Origin: a bacterium | GTDB taxonomy: Bacteria; Arandabacterota; Arandabacteria; Arandabacterales; Arandabacteraceae | Direction of reading: 5' to 3' | Assembly: GCA_025774405.1 (NCBI GenBank) | Contig: JALGWB010000068.1 | Coordinates: 1 to 8,773, forward strand | DNA length: 8,773 nt | In this document: positions 1 through 6,653 of the stretch, in pieces | Position numbering within the stretch: the first letter of the stretch is position 1 | How the letters are laid out: each line of letters starts with the position of its first letter | Notes under the pieces: model-generated | The model's database searches: none | What the model was told of the DNA's origin: nothing | The model's input: only the letters and a program-made list of their open reading frames with translations | Translations under genes and position numbers: made by a program

Positions 1-1
1 C

Positions 2-2338
2 CATATAGGGCACGGCCGCAACTATATCCTCGGTGATTGTCTCATGCGCTGGAAGACCAAGGAAGGCTACCGTGTCCTGTTTCCGATTGGGTGGGATGCT
101 TTTGGACTTCCGGCGGAGAATGCAGCCATAGAACACAACGTGAATCCTCGCAAGTGGACCGAAGCCAATATTGATCGAATGCGCGACCAACTCAAGGAGT
201 GGGGGATAGGTTTCGACTGGAAACGTGAGGTAAGAACATGTGATCCTGAATACTACAAGTGGACCCAGATGATTTTTATCTGGATGTACGAGCGTGGCCT
301 TGCTTACAGGAAGAAGGCGACCGTCAACTGGTGTCCAAAATGCGCAACTGTGCTTGCCAACGAGCAAGTCGTTGGAGGCTGCTGCGACAGATGTGATACA
401 ACCGTTGCAACCAAGAGGCTTGAGCAATGGTTTTTCAAGATAACCCACTACACTGAGGAACTCCTACGAGATCTTGACGAGCTTAAACACTGGCCTGAGC
501 GCGTCAAGATAATGCAGCGTAACTGGATTGGCAAAAGTCAGGGTGTTGATATCTTCTTCAAACTCGAAGGAGGGACTGTCCTACCGTGTTTTACAACCCG
601 TGTTGACACCCTCTATGGTGCAACCTATGCAGTGATATCCGCTGACCATCCTGACCTCGAAGCCATCCTTGAAGGAAGTCCTGTCAAGGCGAAGGCTCTT
701 GAGTTTGCAGGTCGAATAAGTGCTCGGACTATACAGCGAAGACCCGACGAAACCGAGAAGGAAGGGATCTTTACAGGCAAGTATCTCATCAATCCAATCA
801 ACGACGAAAGGATCCCTCTCTGGATTGCAGATTATGTTGTCGGTGAATATGGCACCGGTGCGATCATGGCTGTGCCAGCTCATGATCAGCGAGACTTCGA
901 ATTTGCAAGGAGATACAATCTGCCAATAAGGATCGTGATCTCTCCTGATGGCAAATCTCGCAACAGCTCGACCCTTGAGTGTGCCTATGAAGGCGATGGC
1001 ATCCAGGTGAATTCAGGTGAGTTTGATGGGCTGAGCAATAGGGAGGCGATGGAGCGAATTGCCGAATATCTTGAGCAAAAAGGACTCGGAAGGCGAACAA
1101 TTCGCTATCGGCTGCGAGACTGGCTCATATCTCGTCAGCGCTACTGGGGTGCGCCGATTCCAATCGTGTATTGCTCAAGGTGCGGGACAGTACCTGTTGC
1201 CAAGAAGGATCTACCGGTCATCCTGCCGGACGTCGAGAAGTTTAAGCCAACAGGGGAGTCCCCGCTCATCCACATGAATGAGTTTGTTGAAACACGGTGC
1301 CCCACTTGCGGCGAGCCTGCCCGCAGAGAGACCGACACGATGGATACCTTTGTGGATTCAACCTGGTACTACTTACGATATCTAAGTCCCGGGGATACTG
1401 AGCAGCCCTTCAGCAGGGAGGAGGCTAGCATCTGGCTCCCGGTGGATATGTACATTGGAGGCATCGAGCATGCTATTGCTCACCTGCTATATGCACGATT
1501 TGTAGGGAAGGTGCTGGCCGACATGGATCTGATACCGTGCCGTGAGCCATTGCCGGTACTCTTCACCCAGGGGATGATCTGCAAAGACGGTGCCAAAATG
1601 TCCAAAAGCAAGGGCAATGTTGTCTCGGCTGATGATCTGATAGAGCGATTTGGAACCGATACTGTTCGTATCTCGACTCTCTTCATGGGACCTCCTGAGA
1701 AGGATGTTGAGTGGGCTAACCGCGGTGTGGAGGGAGCCCAGCGTTTCATAAATCGCCTCTGGCGAATGATTGAAAGAGTCAGCACCCTCCATTCGAAAAA
1801 ACCTATCGATCACGGAGCCCTGGGTGAGCAGGAAGTCAGCCTCCTGCGCAAGGCTCACTGGATGGTCAAGAAGGTCAGAGAGGATGTAGGCAATCGATTC
1901 CATTTCAATACTGCTATAAGTGCCATAATGGAACTCGTCAACGAAATGTACAAGGTTTATCCAGAGGGCAGTAGAGCACCTCATCCCGAGATGGCAGCTG
2001 TCTTGAGGGAGGCAGCAGAAAGAGCCATAAATATGCTTGCCCCTATGGCTCCTCATGTCTGTGAGGAAATGTGGCAGATGCTCGGGCACAGGGGCAGTAT
2101 CTTCACGACTGGTTTCCCCGACTGGGATGAACGATTGCTCCAGACCGCAATGACGAATGTGGTCGTCCAGATAAATGGCAAGGTTCGGGCTACAATTGTC
2201 GTACCCTCGGGATCCGATCAGCAGACCGTTGAGAAGATTGCCAGAGAGAACCCAGCCGTTAACAGGTGGCTTGGAGGCAAGGCCATAAAGAAGTCCTTCT
2301 ATGTAAAGGATAAACTCATCAACTTCGTTGTTCCCTGA
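2..2338 (+). CDS. leuS: Leucyl-tRNA synthetase, 5'-truncated by the window edge
   Basis: Class I aminoacyl-tRNA synthetase that charges tRNA-Leu in the cytoplasm and hydrolyses mischarged products. The frame is open from base 2, where it reads HIGH directly, so the true start lies upstream; the first ATG (base 44) is internal. The 778 residues present carry, in order: HIGH (1-4), the GWDAFGLPAEN block, a Cys4 zinc knuckle starting CPKC (111-114) and ending CDRC, the WIGKS segment, the CP1 editing domain with FTTRVDT and AVPAHDQRD, a second zinc knuckle (CSRC/CPTC), the DTFVDSTWYY block, KMSKS (532-536, bases 1595-1609), an anticodon-binding helical region, and a C-terminal domain with VQINGKVRA. 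The insert before KMSKS is minimal, as in Bacillus-type enzymes that lack the long leucine-specific domain. The family is normally about 800-880 residues, so roughly 40-50 residues are missing. The glycosyltransferase gene follows after 9 bases. The identification is secure. Confidence 0.97.
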   Translation, partial: HIGHGRNYILGDCLMRWKTKEGYRVLFPIGWDAFGLPAENAAIEHNVNPRKWTEANIDRMRDQLKEWGIGFDWKREVRTCDPEYYKWTQMIFIWMYERGLAYRKKATVNWCPKCATVLANEQVVGGCCDRCDTTVATKRLEQWFFKITHYTEELLRDLDELKHWPERVKIMQRNWIGKSQGVDIFFKLEGGTVLPCFTTRVDTLYGATYAVISADHPDLEAILEGSPVKAKALEFAGRISARTIQRRPDETEKEGIFTGKYLINPINDERIPLWIADYVVGEYGTGAIMAVPAHDQRDFEFARRYNLPIRIVISPDGKSRNSSTLECAYEGDGIQVNSGEFDGLSNREAMERIAEYLEQKGLGRRTIRYRLRDWLISRQRYWGAPIPIVYCSRCGTVPVAKKDLPVILPDVEKFKPTGESPLIHMNEFVETRCPTCGEPARRETDTMDTFVDSTWYYLRYLSPGDTEQPFSREEASIWLPVDMYIGGIEHAIAHLLYARFVGKVLADMDLIPCREPLPVLFTQGMICKDGAKMSKSKGNVVSADDLIERFGTDTVRISTLFMGPPEKDVEWANRGVEGAQRFINRLWRMIERVSTLHSKKPIDHGALGEQEVSLLRKAHWMVKKVREDVGNRFHFNTAISAIMELVNEMYKVYPEGSRAPHPEMAAVLREAAERAINMLAPMAPHVCEEMWQMLGHRGSIFTTGFPDWDERLLQTAMTNVVVQINGKVRATIVVPSGSDQQTVEKIARENPAVNRWLGGKAIKKSFYVKDKLINFVVP

Positions 2339-2347
2339 GATAACAAG

Positions 2348-3472
2348 ATGACCACTACGGCCCAGCTCGATGTGCTACACCTTATCGGGACGCTATCCGC
2401 GGGTGGCGCCGAGCGCAACCTGTATTACCTGGCCTCACCGATGGCTGCTAGCAAGTACCGCTATGGAATCGCATGCCTTGTAAGAAGAGGTGAGCTTGCA
2501 TCTTCCATAGAAGCTATGGGAATACCAATCTTCGAGCTGGGCTACAGGCGCAGAAGGACAGCACTTACAGTTATCGAGCTGGCAAGGCTGCTGCGGCGGC
2601 ATAGAGTGCGGATCCTGCATACACATCTGTTCGAGTCGGGACTGATAGGTCGGCTGGCAGCCTGGCTTGCTCGAACCCCCGTGATAATCACGCATGAGCA
2701 TGGGAAGACACTCTGGAAAAGGTGGTATCACAGGGCTTTCGAGAGGCTTGCAATCCATGCTACCGATCTCAGGATTGTGGTGTCGAAAGACATAATGGTC
2801 CTGCGGAGACAGCTTGAGGGTACACCAGCCTCCAAGCTCAGACTGGTCTATAATGCGGTTGATCCTGATCCCTTCGTTAAAGGTGAGGATGCGAGGGTAG
2901 CAAAGCGGGAAGAACTCGGGCTTGTTGATAAATTCGTAATCGGCACTGTCGGCAGGCTTATTGAGGCAAAGGGACTTGACATCATGCTTGAAGTGGCACG
3001 TGAGGTCACTCGCAGCTATCCCGCTGTGAGGTTTCTCATCATCGGCGATGGCCCGCTGCGCCCGGACCTCGAACGCCTGAGGTTCACACTCGGCCTTGAA
3101 GAGACAGTGATCTTCCTCGGCAAGCGGACTGACATACCTGAGCTCATGGCAGCCATGGATCTCTACATGATCACATCCCGCAGAGAAGGCCTGCCGCTGA
3201 GCCTCATCGAAGCCATGATGGCAGCAAAGCCAATCATAGCCACAAGTGTGGGTGGCATCCCTGAAACCCTCACCGATCACGACGACGGGATTGTCGTGCC
3301 CTCAGGTGAGGTTCAGTCCCTTGCTAAGGCGGTCTTTGAGCTTGCCGATGACCCACGACTGAGAGAGCATCTGGCGAGATCAGCACGCAAGAAGGCCGTC
3401 GAGCGCTATTCGGCACCGGGGGTGCTGGCACAGCTGGAGGCGATCTATGAGGACCTCTTGAGAGGACGATGA
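2348..3472 (+). CDS. Glycosyltransferase, GT4 family (GT-B fold)
   Basis: Predicted soluble retaining glycosyltransferase that moves a sugar from a nucleotide-sugar donor to a glycan or lipid acceptor, probably on the cytoplasmic face of the inner membrane. The 374 residues are usual for the family. The N-terminal Rossmann half has the glycine-rich turn SAGGAERN (17-24) and HTHLFESG (91-98). The C-terminal donor-binding half has GTVGRLIEAKG (199-209), FLIIGDGPLR (229-238) and the GT4 EX7E signature, with E280 and E288 in REGLPLSLIEAM. No signal peptide or membrane segment is seen. The ATG at 2348 is the first in-frame start after the leuS stop. Its ribosome site is weak (GAGA at 2337-2340), which fits translational coupling to leuS. 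Donor and acceptor cannot be read from the sequence; lipopolysaccharide, capsule or exopolysaccharide synthesis are all possible. Family call firm, substrate unknown. Confidence 0.93.
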   Translation: MTTTAQLDVLHLIGTLSAGGAERNLYYLASPMAASKYRYGIACLVRRGELASSIEAMGIPIFELGYRRRRTALTVIELARLLRRHRVRILHTHLFESGLIGRLAAWLARTPVIITHEHGKTLWKRWYHRAFERLAIHATDLRIVVSKDIMVLRRQLEGTPASKLRLVYNAVDPDPFVKGEDARVAKREELGLVDKFVIGTVGRLIEAKGLDIMLEVAREVTRSYPAVRFLIIGDGPLRPDLERLRFTLGLEETVIFLGKRTDIPELMAAMDLYMITSRREGLPLSLIEAMMAAKPIIATSVGGIPETLTDHDDGIVVPSGEVQSLAKAVFELADDPRLREHLARSARKKAVERYSAPGVLAQLEAIYEDLLRGR

Positions 3473-3493
3473 GGCTATTTTGGGTTAAGTTTA

Positions 3494-3509
3494 CATAATG
3501 TTTATTATG
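3494..3509. repeat. AT-rich hairpin after the glycosyltransferase stop
   Basis: CATAAT and ATTATG form a perfect 6-bp stem around a GTTT loop, 21 bases after the glycosyltransferase stop codon. The stem is A/T-dominated and no U-tract follows. It could be a weak mRNA 3'-end structure or chance in an AT-rich stretch. Confidence 0.35.
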
Positions 3510-3523
3510 CGACATTCTCACAC

Positions 3524-3536
3524 GAGCGACACGCTC
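3524..3536. repeat. Small GC hairpin in the convergent gap
   Basis: GAGCG and CGCTC make a perfect 5-bp stem around an ACA loop. It shares its last base with the first base of the neighbouring larger hairpin (3536-3560), so the two would nearly stack or compete. Confidence 0.35.
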
Positions 3537-3560
3537 CCCGTTAAGGCATCCTAATCGGGG
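3536..3560. terminator. Imperfect GC hairpin, possible bidirectional terminator
   Basis: CCCCG at 3536-3540 pairs with CGGGG at 3556-3560. Continuing inward, the 11-base arms pair at 9 positions, with T-T and A-A mismatches, around a CAT loop. It sits midway between converging genes, where a terminator is expected for both strands. The absence of a T-run on either side argues against a classical intrinsic terminator; it could be an mRNA-end stabiliser instead. Confidence 0.35.
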
Positions 3561-3621
3561 CACCTCATACAAATCCTAATCCGTGGAACCCATTGTCACC
3601 CAAAGCCTTACAGGCGATACC

Positions 3622-5811
3622 TCACAGAGTGCTCCATGTGTCAGCTTCAAGCTCCGGACCTGGAATCGGGAACGTAATGAGGTCATCGATTGGTCGACGT
3701 TCGAGGACGCTCCCTGCGGACGAGACCGCTACTCTGAAGGCTACAAGTGCGCCAGGTCCGGCGTTTATCTCACTGAGCGGGACGCTTGCCTCGATTGTCT
3801 CAAGTGCAACGGCTCTGGCTGATGTGGGCTCGCTTGAGGTGACCTCGAGGTCGATTGCTTCCGGAGTACGCATTGAGGTGGCCCTCAGATGGAGAATGCG
3901 GTGAACCGGCTCTTCAAACTCGATATTGAGGCTGAGCGTGGGAAATTGCTCAGATTGTGGGGAAATGGCAGTATCAATACGTAGATAGATGTTCCGGCGG
4001 TCGAACCCGAAATAGATTGCATCTATCTTGCGAGTGGATGCGAGGCCTTTCGTGCCGTCGCGATAGCTCTCATAGAGGCCAGCCAGTTTCCACTCATAGA
4101 AGGTGGTTACTCGTCCATCAAGCACGGGCTCAAGAGCCGCAGCAGGCTCCAGGGTTATAGCCACACTTCGCTTTGGTCCCATTATCGGCTGAAGCACCGC
4201 ATGAGGCACGTGCGAACCGATGCACTCATAGACATAACGTAGATGAGCCCGGAACAGGGCATCGAACTCCGGCTCCTCCCTGCTCACGCAGCTCTCACCA
4301 TACCACCAGAACCAATCGCTTCCCTCTGCAGCATGAATACTCCGCCAGGCTGCGCGAGCAACATCACTGGAAATCCGACCCACAGCACCAGCAAGCGCCT
4401 CTCTTGCATCCTTGATGAGATCCCAGGCAAGGTTGTGTGTACGCTGGCCTATCCACGTGCGGAGGTTGTTGCCAATCCATGAGGCCGGGTAGATATGCCT
4501 GAGCCTGTGGCGCCCTGAGACCTGCTCAAGAAACTCAGATATGAGCACAGTCTGAACCACATCGATCCCACTCAATCTCTCATAGAGCTTTTCAAGAAAG
4601 AGATCACCGCCGCGATCATAGAATTCCCAGCAGTTTTCCCCATCAAGGGCGATAAGAACAAGCGAATGACCGACGTCCTTGCCCAGGTCGTTTCTGATCT
4701 TCTCGAGACGATCCATGAAATCATCAACAGCGTCCTCACTTGGAAGCTTCGGATATTCAAAGCTGATAAGATCAGAGAGCAATCTGTCCCTGAAAATTAT
4801 GGCAACCTCCTCCCCATCGCTCTGATAAAGATGAGCATGATAAAGTAAGTCGGGTCGGATGAGATGACCATCGTCGTCTCTCAGGCGCTCGCCAAGCGTG
4901 GCCTCGAGGATGGCTTCGTCGGTCACGATCCACCTGGCTCCGCAACTGGCGGCTATTGCTATCGCCTCATCGCTGACTGCCGCTTCAGGCGGCCAAAGCC
5001 CGGCCGGAGCGCTGCCGAAAACCTTGCGATGGTATTCCTGCCCTGACCTTATCTGTGAAATCGCATCATCCCTGAGCTCTATCCTGTGAGACGGAAGGCT
5101 AATGTCCGGTGCTGCCACCTTGGCAACATCTGAGTCACACAGCAGAGGTAGAATCGGATGAAAATATGGCGATGTCGATAGCTCAACCTGCCCGGCATCG
5201 CTGAGCTCCTTATACTTGGGAATGATCGACCTTATGATCGATAGTTGCTTCTCAAGCAGTTTTGACTTCATCTCCTCGGTAAAGTTGCGTTGCCTGGCAT
5301 GCAATTCAGCAACGAAGGCATTCCTGGAGACCATTGGCCCCATCCAGACAAGGTTGCTCCAAACTTGCAGATCGAGCAGATCACGCTGCTTGAATCTCCT
5401 GAGGGCCGTCTCGAGCTTATAGTCGGTTTCGAGATCAGAGCATTTCTCAAGCAGTGATCGAAAACGCGGATAGGGCTCAATCATGGTTGACCAGTTACCA
5501 AGAAAGGAGTGCTGAATGAGCCATGCCCTATCCTCCTCAGTAAGATCCGAGACCGGCTTGCGCGAAAGCTCAAGGTGCTTGTCAATCGCCCTGCCCTGAG
5601 CATAGTCGCTGATCTGTTCAACCAGACATGGAACCAAATTGAAATTGGCCTTGACCCTGGGGTACAAATCCAGCCTTGCTACCATGTCGTAGTAGTCTTT
5701 GACTCCATGCAATCTCACCCATGGCAACCTGTAGATTCCCGTTCTTGGATTTCGGTAGTATGGCTGATGCATATGCCACAGGAATGCTAACTTAAGTGGG
5801 GGGACTGCCAT
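3622..5811 (-). CDS. Glycoside hydrolase family 57 protein (COG1449-like)
   Basis: Predicted cytoplasmic retaining alpha-glucan-active enzyme; GH57 includes alpha-amylases, 4-alpha-glucanotransferases and branching enzymes, and the exact activity cannot be told here. The 729 residues start with HMHQPYY (13-19). They continue with VKANFNLVPCLVEQI (53-67), a DAISQIRSGQEYHRKVFG block (249-266), GLWPPEAAVSDE with likely nucleophile E276, LIALDGENCWEFY with likely acid/base D390, and SDWFWWYGE (498-506). Residues about 540-729 form a separate, beta-rich C-terminal domain with a DGRVTTFYEWKLAG stretch, perhaps a carbohydrate-binding or DOMON-like sandwich (inference). There is no signal peptide or membrane helix. 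The ATG overlaps the stop of the upstream TPR gene by one base (TGATG), with GAGAG about 8 bases upstream, so it is probably translationally coupled. The segment after SDWFWW reads GESC where I recall relatives having GDDH; I cannot verify this without an alignment. Confidence 0.9.
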   Translation of the reverse strand: MAVPPLKLAFLWHMHQPYYRNPRTGIYRLPWVRLHGVKDYYDMVARLDLYPRVKANFNLVPCLVEQISDYAQGRAIDKHLELSRKPVSDLTEEDRAWLIQHSFLGNWSTMIEPYPRFRSLLEKCSDLETDYKLETALRRFKQRDLLDLQVWSNLVWMGPMVSRNAFVAELHARQRNFTEEMKSKLLEKQLSIIRSIIPKYKELSDAGQVELSTSPYFHPILPLLCDSDVAKVAAPDISLPSHRIELRDDAISQIRSGQEYHRKVFGSAPAGLWPPEAAVSDEAIAIAASCGARWIVTDEAILEATLGERLRDDDGHLIRPDLLYHAHLYQSDGEEVAIIFRDRLLSDLISFEYPKLPSEDAVDDFMDRLEKIRNDLGKDVGHSLVLIALDGENCWEFYDRGGDLFLEKLYERLSGIDVVQTVLISEFLEQVSGRHRLRHIYPASWIGNNLRTWIGQRTHNLAWDLIKDAREALAGAVGRISSDVARAAWRSIHAAEGSDWFWWYGESCVSREEPEFDALFRAHLRYVYECIGSHVPHAVLQPIMGPKRSVAITLEPAAALEPVLDGRVTTFYEWKLAGLYESYRDGTKGLASTRKIDAIYFGFDRRNIYLRIDTAISPQSEQFPTLSLNIEFEEPVHRILHLRATSMRTPEAIDLEVTSSEPTSARAVALETIEASVPLSEINAGPGALVAFRVAVSSAGSVLERRPIDDLITFPIPGPELEADTWSTL

Positions 5812-6500
5812 CAGGAACTCTCAAGTCTTGCCTGTAGCTCAAGCAGCGGAACCTTCATTATTTTCGCTTCGTATGTATCAGGATAAAGGTCAATCAAGTC
5901 CTGGTACATCTTTTCAGCCTGCTCAAGATCGCCTGCCAGTTCATAGCACCGTCCTGCACCCATGAGAGCATCAGGAGCCAGATCGCTATCGGGATGCTCA
6001 CGCTGAACTTTAAGATAGGCGTCAGCCGCCTCCCGATACCTGCCAATCTCTTCAAGACACTGGGCAATTCCCTCTTCAGCAGAAATCGTAAACTCACTTC
6101 GACGCTTCTTGAGATTCAGATACCTCTGGAAGAAAACAAGAGCGCTGTCGTAATTGCCCATCATGAAATGCGTATTGCCAGCGAAGAAGATTGCATCGGA
6201 ATGCCCTAGCGTGCCACGGTACTTGTCAATAACATTGTTATAAGCCTGAAGTGCCGCCTCAAATCTACCCTGAGCAAGGGCATCGCTGCCCTGTGATAGC
6301 CAGAACTGGGCCTCGAGCTGAGCCTGGCGCCTCCCGTGAATAGCGAAACCTACCACTATTGCAGCAATGCACGCAAAGATGACGATCCCAGCTATCTGCT
6401 TTGAGTGCCCACGTGTATAGTTCCAGGCCTTGAGCACGAATTCGGCCAGCTCATCTTCCTTGATATCGCGGCGCCTTAGCCTCCTACCCTGTCTTGCCAA
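5811..6500 (-). CDS. Membrane-anchored tetratricopeptide repeat protein
   Basis: A 229-residue scaffold-type protein. An Arg/Lys-rich N-terminus containing RRRDIKEDELAEF (9-21) is followed by one hydrophobic helix (about 36-54) and then about four TPR units (roughly 64-95, 100-133, 139-171 and 175-208). The positive N-terminus suggests N-in topology with the repeats outside the cytoplasm, as in YfgM. TPR proteins bind other proteins; the partner is unknown. Related forms include YfgM-like chaperone partners of the Sec translocon and BamD/CpoB-like envelope proteins, but the single uncleaved helix favours YfgM-like. The start is a TTG at 6500-6498, chosen because a near-ideal Shine-Dalgarno (GGAGGTGA, complement of 6504-6511) lies 3 bases from the TTG on its 3' side and the KEDEL-type N-terminus would otherwise be lost. 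It is the first gene of the operon with GH57; the stop TGA shares a base with the GH57 ATG. Confidence 0.88.
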   Translation of the reverse strand: MARQGRRLRRRDIKEDELAEFVLKAWNYTRGHSKQIAGIVIFACIAAIVVGFAIHGRRQAQLEAQFWLSQGSDALAQGRFEAALQAYNNVIDKYRGTLGHSDAIFFAGNTHFMMGNYDSALVFFQRYLNLKKRRSEFTISAEEGIAQCLEEIGRYREAADAYLKVQREHPDSDLAPDALMGAGRCYELAGDLEQAEKMYQDLIDLYPDTYEAKIMKVPLLELQARLESS

Positions 6501-6503
6501 TTG

Positions 6504-6511
6504 TCACCTCC
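6504..6511 (-). promoter_or_regulatory. Strong ribosome binding site for the TTG-start TPR gene
   Basis: Reading the minus strand, GGAGGTGA precedes TTG with three bases (CAA) between. The match to the anti-Shine-Dalgarno sequence is close to full length and decides the TTG start at 6500; an ATG at 6513-6511 (minus strand) is out of frame with the protein. Confidence 0.8.
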
Positions 6512-6521
6512 ATCGGCAGTA

Positions 6522-6550
6522 AACGTACCAGAACCTTCTGCTTTTTGCAA
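6522..6550 (-). promoter_or_regulatory. Possible sigma70-type promoter for the TPR/GH57 operon
   Basis: On the minus strand, TTGCAA (6550-6545) and TACGTT (6527-6522) are 17 bases apart. A TG one base before the -10 hexamer gives an extended -10 (TGGTACGTT). The -35 matches consensus at 4 of 6 positions and the -10 at 3 of 6, so support is modest. Transcription would begin about 15 bases before the TTG, giving a short leader that still holds the Shine-Dalgarno. Confidence 0.35.
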
Positions 6551-6572
6551 GCGGATTTTGGAACGAAAAAGC
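6540..6572. repeat. Inverted repeat between divergent promoters
   Basis: GCTTTTT (6540-6546) and AAAAAGC (6566-6572) are perfect 7-base inverted arms with 19 bases between them. The right arm abuts the plus-strand -35 TTGACA and the left arm overlaps the proposed minus-strand -35, so the dyad could be an operator for divergent control. Both arms are simple T/A runs, so chance is a real alternative. Confidence 0.3.
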
Positions 6573-6600
6573 TTGACATCGAATAACCCGCTCCTAAACT
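6573..6600 (+). promoter_or_regulatory. Probable sigma70-type promoter for the phosphatase gene
   Basis: A perfect TTGACA (6573-6578) is followed after 16 bases by TAAACT (6595-6600), which matches the -10 consensus at 4 of 6 positions. An A-tract (6566-6570) just upstream could act as an UP element. Predicted transcription starts near 6607, leaving a leader of about 47 bases with the ribosome site at 6642-6646. That also makes the in-frame upstream ATG at 6615 an unlikely start, since it would be almost leaderless. Confidence 0.55.
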
Positions 6601-6641
6601 TGCTGTTGAAAGGTATGCCCTGCCCAGAGGGCGACCCAAGC

Positions 6642-6646
6642 GGAGG
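6642..6646 (+). promoter_or_regulatory. Ribosome binding site for the phosphatase gene
   Basis: GGAGG lies 7 bases before the ATG at 6654. An in-frame ATG at 6615 would add 13 residues but has its purine run (GAAAGG) only one base away, which is too close. This sets the start at 6654. Confidence 0.7.
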
Positions 6647-6653
6647 TTTGCCA

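Larger units (their letters stand above)
3473..3621. other. Convergent intergenic region
   Basis: This 149-base gap separates the ends of two converging transcription units, the leuS/glycosyltransferase unit and the TPR/GH57 unit. No coding potential is evident on either strand. It holds an AT-rich hairpin, a small GC hairpin and a longer imperfect GC hairpin (listed separately). None is followed by a clear T-run on either strand, so where transcription ends is uncertain. Promoter-like words such as TTTACA occur in the AT-rich part, but no gene lies downstream to use them. Confidence 0.7.

Noticed and set aside
44..46. ATG at base 44 as the leuS start
   Set aside because: The same frame upstream encodes HIGH and the following conserved residues from base 2, so this methionine is internal.
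1487..2089. 200-codon open frame on the minus strand opposite leuS
   Set aside because: Fully antisense to conserved leuS sequence, including KMSKS and the anticodon-binding region; the product has no recognisable fold or motif.
2435..3280. Long 281-codon open frame on the minus strand opposite the glycosyltransferase
   Set aside because: It lies wholly antisense to a well-supported GT4 gene, its product is Cys/His/Pro-rich without any recognisable motif, and no ribosome site or operon context supports it.
3488..3520. TTTACA and TATTAT-like promoter words in the convergent gap
   Set aside because: No gene starts downstream on either strand, and AT-rich gaps produce such words by chance.
3583..3904. 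Two overlapping plus-strand open frames at the 3' end of the GH57 gene
   Set aside because: They run antisense over the GH57 C-terminal region, overlap each other in different frames and lack ribosome sites; the CxxC pattern in one is a by-product of the GH57 codons.
6615..6617. In-frame upstream ATG as the phosphatase start
   Set aside because: Its ribosome site is too close and it would sit only about 8 bases after the predicted transcription start; the ATG at 6654 has a well-spaced GGAGG.
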